Positions 57,562 to 64,000 of a DNA stretch of 64,000 nucleotides are shown piece after piece. The notes beneath the pieces are model-generated. The model made no database searches and had not been told where the DNA came from. It saw only the letters and a list, made by a program, of their open reading frames with translations. The translations under genes were made by a program, and so were the position numbers. This DNA is from Paratinospora sagittata. Taxonomy: Eukaryota > Streptophyta > Magnoliopsida > Ranunculales > Menispermaceae. Each line of letters opens with the position of its first letter. Within the stretch, counting starts at the first letter, position 1. The DNA lies in contig CM069607.1 of assembly GCA_035771175.1 (NCBI GenBank), positions 11,404,501 to 11,468,500 on the forward strand, written 5' to 3'.

Positions 57562-59803
57562 ATGTACAGGTCGCACAAGTAATAAATTTGTAAGAAAAAG
57601 TAAAGTATCGTCCCACAAGGATTAGTTATTAATTATTGAAATTGGTCGAATTTAACTATATTTGAAACATTTAAAAATGAGGCTAATTAATTAGCAAAAA
57701 TTAAATCTAAGAAACAGAAAATTCAAAATTAACGCAGTAAATGCGACAAAAATAATTGAAAACAAGAACGAGAGATTTGGATTGAAGGTATGGGAGATTG
57801 AGACACTAGGACAATGATTTCATATGCTAAATTGCATGAATTTCTTATTTAAAGATTAATTGGTGTATTTTTCCTAATTGAAAGTCGAACGACCTTAATT
57901 CATTTGATATTCTTTCTCGAGCAATATTAAAAGTCTTACGAAATGCAAATTCTCTATCTCTTGATGACAATTAAAAATTTTAGCATGCTATTAAATTCTT
58001 TGGCTTCAATAAAGACCACACAAACTCTATAGGTATATCTTTATCTTATTGCCAATTTGTGGTTTACATTTCATCAAACATATAACATACGTCACTTCTC
58101 GGTCCTTAGTATACTAATTTCAAATCAAATGAATGTTGATAACAGATTCATAAGCATTAAACACCAACATGCATACATCAATTGTAAGAACAAATACACT
58201 CAATTAATTATGTCAATTAAAAATTCATGAACATTAAACATGCTATATCATTCATTCCCTAGTTAGTCGAGTTCATCCTTGAGGAAGAAACAAAATATAT
58301 CAATTCAAGTGGCATATTCATTGTTGACAATTAACAAACAAAATTAAGATTAAAAGGTAAGAGATGCTCCCATTTGGTTTAAACTTTCAGCTCAAACAAA
58401 AGTATCATGTCGTAGCTTGTATTAAAAGCCCAAACACCATCCAAATGATGCCATTTGCAGCTCCATGTTTCTATCTTTGTTCCATCGTCCAGCCACCTTA
58501 AATGACACGCACCAAAGAAACTCATGAAATTCAAGTCAAAATCAGAAGCAATCACCTTCAAAATGGGCAACTAGCAACCATTATGTTACTCCCAAATTCA
58601 TCGTCCAAGAGCAACTCATTTACTCACCAAAATGGACAGTACCTACTTGCTTTTCACCTTGAATTACCACCCAAATTAGTGCCGAAGCAAGTCAAAACCA
58701 ACCCCAAAATTGTTGCCACCAACTGCTTCTTTAATCAGCCCCAAGTGAGACCACCTAGAACTTATTTAATTCTTTAATTTCAGCGCAAAAAGCTCTCCAA
58801 AACCAGCCACCTAGCTCACAAATTCACTCAAATTTTTCAGCTCATATCAAGTAACCGCCATCTAGACGAGAGAGCTCCCAATTGTCGCCTCACTTTGCTT
58901 CATGTTCAGCTCCTAATTAAAAGTATGAAATTCCTCTCTTTTAAATGTCACCTCACAAATATTCTGTCGAATAAGCTAAGTTTGTCATTCATGTATCAAT
59001 TTTTTTAATTTTAACTTTATATTTCTTTAACTCCCTATAAAAAATAATATTAAGCTTAATAATAGATAAAAAAATAAAATAAATAATGTGTAAATTATGA
59101 ACACATTAAATACCCCTAAACTTAATTATTTGCTTGTCGTAAGAGGAAACCATAATGAGAATTGACAAATGTACTTAAATGGCAAGGATAAGTGCCAAAA
59201 CGTTGAAAAATTTTGTTATTATTATTTAAAAAAGTTTAGGTGAGGGTGAGGCTATACCCTAATTAAAGGCCACAGCATGGCATAAGCTTCAAAGAAGGCT
59301 TATAATGATACTTGCAGATTGCCTGTTAAGGGGGATACCTTTCAATTTAAGGGTTAAGGACTTTCAATTTAAGGGTTAAGGATGGTTGATACAAGATTGA
59401 ATTTTCGCCATGGTGAGAAGTTAAATTCATGAACCAACTGGGCCAACCCTTCGTTCACAACTTTTGGAAGAAGATGCGGAGATACCCTTAAATAAAAAAA
59501 TAAAAAATAAAAAAACCTCCCGATAACATCCATTTTTCTCATGGCGTGTTTGAAAAGTCTCTCTTGCCGTCCAAGAAGGAATATTGTAGTGGCAGGCCTC
59601 ATCAATTCCCTTTTTTTCCACGAGCATAGAGAAATCTATCACTTCAACTCACCTGTCTTCTTTTGACCAAGAAACAAACATAGAAAAAGTACTTTATCTT
59701 CAACCATTCAGCATCTTGTGATTAAAAATTAGGGACTGATCGATCATCTATATGTTTAGTCTCTGCTATCCTTATCTTGAATGTGAGCGTGTGATCAGTG
59801 GCG
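57562..59803 (+). other. GST 5' flank, copy B, with LTR-like start
   Basis: The left edge TGTACAGGTCGCACAAG, followed by AAAGTATCGTCCCACAAGGA, looks like the end of a minus-strand Athila/Tat-type LTR. From 57770 the sequence parallels copy A (16368 onward) up to the GST start. Segment 58546-58741 is unrelated to the copy-A segment 17146-17407. Promoter elements were not identified. Confidence 0.45.
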
Positions 59804-60309
59804 ATGGCAGACCAAAAGCAAGAAGTAAAGCTTTTTGGAATGTGGGCAAGCCCTTTCGTTCGAAGAGTGGAATGGGCTCTGAAATTGAAAGGAATCGAAT
59901 ATGAATACATCGAGGAAGACCTTGTAAACAAGAGTGATCTGCTTCTCAAGTACAACCCAGTTTACAAGAAGGTTCCAGTTCTCGTTCATGGTGGAAAACC
60001 TATCGCTGAATCACGTGTAATTCTTGAATACATTGAGGAAATATGGAAACACAATCCCCTTTTGCCAGAAGATCCACACGCCAAAGCCATGGCTCGTTTC
60101 TGGGCTAAATTTATCGACGAGAAGGTACTAATTTAAGACGGATCGATCTTGAATTGCATCATATATGTATATAAGACATGCTAGCTATAAGGAAACAAAA
60201 TACATACTCAAATCCATATCCAATGGAAAATTTTTTATTTTTATTTTTTGGCTATTTTTCTTCTCCGGTAACACGGTAATCTGCTAACTAGTATATATGA
60301 ATTTGGGTA

Positions 60310-60381
<72 letters not shown>

Positions 60382-60808
60382 CATATGTTAATTAATGTAT
60401 TTTTATCCTGATTTATAGTATATATGATTGATATTGTTTTAGCGTGAACATCTGAGGAGTGCTTTGTTATTCACGGAAGGTGAGGAACAAGAGAAGGAAC
60501 TGAAGCACTATGTTGAGGCACTTGAAATAATAGAAGGAGAGCTTAAAGGAAAGAAGTTCTTGGGAGGAGAGGCATTTGGGTTTGCTGATATTGTGTTGGG
60601 TTGGCTTCCTACATGGTTGAAAACAGCAGAGGAAGTTATGGGCATCAAGGTTTTGGATTCTAACAAATTTCCCTTCATTTCTGAATGGATAAAGAGGATT
60701 GATGAAGAGGTGCCAGTAATTAAAGACAACTCTCCACCCAAGGACAAGTTGGTTCTCTTTTTCAAAAAGTTTCGCCAAGTTAAGCTTGGCTCTGCACCTA
60801 GTAAATGA
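59804..60808 (+). CDS. Tau-class glutathione S-transferase, copy B, intact
   Basis: Exons 59804-60124 and 60443-60808 join across a 318-bp GT-AG intron (phase 0 after DEK) to give 228 aa, the normal tau-GST length. The N-terminal thioredoxin-like domain (about 1-85) has the catalytic Ser16 in [14 protein letters not shown], the cis-Pro loop [10 protein letters not shown] and the glutathione-binding [11 protein letters not shown]. The all-helical C-terminal domain (about 90-228) includes FADIVLGW. Such enzymes conjugate glutathione to, or reduce, electrophiles in the cytosol, often under herbicide or oxidative stress. ATG 59804 is chosen because [12 protein letters not shown] is the usual tau-GST start. 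All key residues are present. The intron holds a 66-bp AT microsatellite. Confidence 0.93.
60313..60378. repeat. (AT)33 microsatellite in the GST intron, copy B
   Basis: A pure 66-bp AT run. Copy A has only a few AT units at this place, which explains most of the intron length difference (318 against 263 bp). Confidence 0.95.
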
Positions 60809-61384
60809 GGCTGCCGGCCTTTCGTCTCAACATGAAGAACATCATCCCTTCGTCTTTATAATCCATTTCAATTTTATGAATAAGAAAATTATAATTTAAG
60901 TGCAAGACATGTGCTGTACTCTTCCTTCTTTCTTTTTTTTTAGCAATAGATTTCATTCTCTTCAATATTACTTCATATTTTCAATTGCTTTCCATCTACC
61001 TACCACTCACATACTTTCTTTTTCATTTAAATTTATGTATCTCTGATTTTTCCCTTTTGTACGTTATTTGTTAATAGCTAGTATAGTGTTGATGGATGAA
61101 ACTAAAATTTGAATGAATGTTAAGCTAAAGATTTAAAAAGATACTCTAAAATTTAAGGGGTTCAATATTACCTGGACTAAAACTGAATACATTAATGAAA
61201 TTTTAGTAAAAATATAAGTACAGACAAAGGGAAGTGAAGAATGAAAACCGAGAGACGTTAAAAGAGTAAAAATTTTTAGGTACACGAGATTCATTATTAA
61301 TCATTAAGGTAAAATAGGTGAGGTTGTAAATTATAAAGTTAAAATGGTAAAAAAAAAAAAAAAAAAAAAAAGAAAGAAGAAGTT

Positions 61385-61575
61385 ACCAACGATCATATGG
61401 TTCGATAGTTCGAGAGCCAGGTTCGATAGTTCGAGAGCCAAACTCAAGGGAATTGAGGGACTCGGTTTCGAGTTCGAACCCTCCCTTGATAAAATCATGG
61501 TTGGGAGGGACGCCTTCGTCTTTTGTAGACTCCCAAAATTTAATAGAATGGTCTCGTCCTAAAAAAAATAAGACA
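61385..61575 (+). mobile_element. Probable tRNA-derived SINE, copy B
   Basis: Better preserved than copy A: box-B-like GAGTTCGAACC near 61470, an A-rich end, and a preceding poly(A) run. A 20-bp unit GGTTCGATAGTTCGAGAGCC is tandemly doubled at its head. Confidence 0.5.
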
Positions 61576-61929
61576 CCACCAAATGTCAAAATCCCTATAT
61601 TTTAAAAAAAAATGTCAAAAAGTCAATTTTCTTTTTTTTTAAAAAAATTTCAAAATTAACTTTTAAAAGTATAACTACACCTTCAAGATAACCATTTATC
61701 ATGTCATTACATACATATAATAATTCTTCAAAAAAAAAAAATTCTCCATTTCAATGTCAAGGCCACCGATTCTGAAATTATTATATTATTTTATTATATT
61801 ACATTATTAAACGTCTTATCTACCCAGGTAACCACACGGTCACCACCTTTTCCTCCTCTTTTTCCTTTGGCAGAAAAAATAAAAAAAATAAAATAAAAAT
61901 TATACCCACAACCGCTACACCAACATTAT

Positions 61930-62099
61930 TGAAAGCTCAATACTCTCCCTTGACACACTCTCTTTCTCTCCCCTGCCCCTCTCTCTCAAGATCTAAGGTT
62001 TAATTAATTCCTTTTTTTTCTTCTGCTGCAAATTTTTTTGGATTTTTGAAGATATATAATCTTGGAAACGCATTTGACGATTCAAGTTTATAGCAACAG
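61930..62099 (+). other. Putative orphan 5'-UTR exon with splice donor, copy B
   Basis: Twin of 20300-20473: CT-rich leader, then AGCAACAG and a GTAATTC donor at 62100. No coding exon follows before the L3 insertion. Confidence 0.3.
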
Positions 62100-62659
62100 G
62101 TAATTCTTAACATCATGACCATGAAAGAATTATAACCATTAATACCAGATGAATTCCACAAGTTTTTTTTAATTTCTTTATTTTGAACTTAGAACTCTGT
62201 TAATTATATATAGGTACGTAATTAAAACAACTTAAGACTTCTTCTTTTTCTTGTTTTTTCTTTCTCACTAAAGCTTTAATTTATTTCCATGAATTGGGTC
62301 ATGACACTACTGCAATCACACACAAATACTTTGTAGTTGTTGGGTAGATATCAATGAAGCTACGTACATTGTATCAAATGAAGCTACGTGTGTCTCATTG
62401 TTCATGTTTTATTTTTTAATTCTTGCTCTTTTTAAAATAATTTTATTGCTTTAAAGTAGTCATTCATGCTTCTTAAATTATTGAGGGTTTGGCTTTTTAG
62501 ATTATTGATTTCATTGAAGTAGAGGTATAACCTCCACAAGAATAAGCAAAAAAAAAAAAAACTTTACTTATTTTAGTAGAGCTTAAACCTCTACTACAAT
62601 AAAAAGTTGGTTTTAAAATAAAAATAGATGTTAAATAGAGTTATCAGACGCCCTTAGTT

Positions 62660-62846
62660 GAATTGAGTTGGGCTAAGAAGATGTTGTAGATGCCTTTCTT
62701 TCTTTTTTCTTTTATGATAGTAGTTTGTTATGGCAGTAGTTCCAAATCTCCTTTGGTTTAATGCATTTGATGATTGTATGTGATGTTGATCAATCTCTAA
62801 CTTGCAGATTTCACAAAAACTTGTGCCCACTATTTTCCTTTTTCAC
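62660..62846 (-). pseudogene. LINE zf-RVT remnant, copy B
   Basis: Same partial domain as 21050-21224, again ending at the L3 LTR. This shows the L3 insertion predates the duplication. Confidence 0.5.
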
Positions 62847-63334
62847 TATAACACCCTGTACCCCAAGCTGACATCATCTTGACCTGTAGGATACTAAAAT
62901 ATGCGTATTTATACATATATGACTCATAGAAATCTCACATATTTTGTTAATTCGGAGTTTCCTAGGCTTAGAAACCAAATGGACATGATTCGGTAACGTT
63001 TCGATTGCACATACCTTAGGAATTAAAAAGGCCAAATTGACTATGACCTTGAGATACGTGCCCCAAATCGCAACGCGGACCTCGTAGTTGCTTCTTGAAC
63101 GCAATTTATATAAAAAATCATATAAGGTATGTCTTGCTTTGATTTCGGAATGGCCGGGAGTAGAATATCGAAAAAATATAAATATATATATGGAAAGGAA
63201 ATTTTTTTTGTAACTAATTACATTAACAGCTTGATCTCCTTGGTCCGTGTCGATTGAGCTAAAAGTTTGACAGATTATTCTATTTTGATAGGTATTCATC
63301 CTGATCGGTGTAGATCTTGATAGGAGTTTTCTAC
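62847..63334 (+). mobile_element. L3 LTR start, copy B, interrupted by L1
   Basis: Begins TATAACACCCTG (decayed TGTAACACCC) and follows 21225-21712. At 63335 an L1 LTR starts, after TTTCTAC. Confidence 0.82.
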
Positions 63335-64000
63335 TGTAATACCCAGTATTTCACAAAAAAAAAAAATTCCTTTGGGCAGAAATGTCCGAACGTTCGGGCG
63401 CCAAATCTCTTATATAAGGAGCTCTCTCCTCCTCATTTTCTCACACCAAATCACCTTCTCTAGTGATTTTTCCTCCTCTTTTCACTCATTCTGAATTCTT
63501 TTCTGTTTGAGACTCTCGGTGTGATACAACCAAGTTCTGTCCGGAGGAAAACGTCATATCTGAAAGAAGAAGTTCTTATCTGAAGGTGGGGAACGAAACA
63601 TAAGTTTGCGTGTTCTATAACTTTTATTAAAGTTTACATTCATTTATTATTATGTCTACCATTCATTTACACAATATTATTTCGTATAATGTTTATATTG
63701 TCGCACTTATGCCTGTATATTTGGAGTTCATGTATTACACTGTTGTAATGCCGGATTTGTGGTCAATCTGGTTCAACCAGACTCGGTCTTATCCTCAGTA
63801 ACTTTAAATAGTAAACGGGAAGCAGCGAGCTGCTCTAGGTAATTGGTATTTAACCAAACCTCGTGTCTTACCTCTCAACTAAAGACTGATATGGTTGGTC
63901 TTATTGAAAGCTACAAGTAATATTGAATATCTTAACCTTGCACGTCGTGATACCGACCCTGATAAGGATCACCTAACGTTGCCAAAGTCAGTCGAAATGT
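63335..64000 (+). mobile_element. L1 LTR, plus strand, cut by the window end
   Basis: Starts TGTAATACCCAG and follows the L1 solo LTR at 55862-57186. A perfect CCGAACGTTCGG palindrome is at about 63388-63399, just upstream of the TATA-like CTTATATAAGG at about 63410-63420. Whether it is solo or part of a full element cannot be seen. Confidence 0.88.

Larger units (their letters stand above)
60809..62846 (+). other. GST 3' flank, copy B
   Basis: Contains the GST 3' UTR, the 200-bp block between TTCAATATTAC repeats (60961 and 61161) that copy A lost, a SINE-like unit at about 61385-61575, a CT-rich putative 5'-UTR exon ending at 62099, the MITE-like hairpin region near 62515-62655, and the LINE zf-RVT remnant up to 62846. 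Confidence 0.6.

Overview
The window is nuclear DNA of a flowering plant, probably a eudicot. It is AT-rich, has almost no host genes, and consists mostly of nested LTR retrotransposon relics. The plant assignment rests on two plant-specific tau-class glutathione S-transferase (GST) genes, Ty3/gypsy chromovirus and Ty1/copia elements with plant-type primer sites, and captured pieces of plant-type genes (a CCT domain, a USP-domain kinase and a myosin XI motor). I see no bacterial genes, CRISPR array, rRNA or tRNA gene.

The largest structure is a diverged tandem segmental duplication. Copy A occupies about 1-23,571 and copy B about 35,298-64,000. Matching points are 37.4 kb apart in the gypsy part (1084 and 38518; 6080 and 43515), about 33.1 kb apart in the middle (13856 and 47056; 16140 and 49258), and 41.3-41.6 kb apart at the GST genes (18497 and 59804; 21225 and 62847). 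The offset changes because each copy lost different blocks: about 4.1 kb from B, about 8.3 kb from A, and several smaller ones. The two-exon GST looks intact in copy B (59804-60808, 228 aa) but has a nonsense codon in copy A (18497-19446). A 3'-UTR remnant of a third GST lies at about 23,572-23,840.

Both copies carry the same nest. A Ty1/copia relic (C1, + strand) runs in pieces from 32,240 to about 50,850 in copy B. It was broken by an older gypsy relic (R1) and by solo LTRs that still have 5-bp target duplications. R1 was then split by a full chromovirus (G1, minus strand, 35298-46151; copy A counterpart up to 12933). G1 has an initiator-Met-tRNA primer site, gag, pol with a C-terminal chromodomain, a polypurine tract and an extra sense ORF ahead of gag. 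G1 was itself hit by solo LTRs. Related LTR families are called L1 (the LTR of G1), L1', L2, L3 and L4 here.

Between the copies (23.6-35.3 kb) lie a myosin XI gene fragment, a second copia (C2) with an inverted partial LTR, and a 3.3-kb SIRE/Maximus-like solo LTR in the RT/RNase H region of C2. That LTR contains two arrays of short hairpins whose stems covary. Within copy B, 51.2-54.5 kb holds an Athila/Tat-like gypsy relic. Its leader was invaded by a Mutator-like element (51491-52885) that carries intron-containing fragments of two unrelated host genes, one for a pseudo-response-regulator CCT domain and one for a USP-domain kinase. This chimeric Pack-MULE and the hairpin arrays are the most notable finds.

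The only locus likely to encode a working host protein is the copy-B GST. All other coding matter is decayed transposon or gene-fragment sequence.
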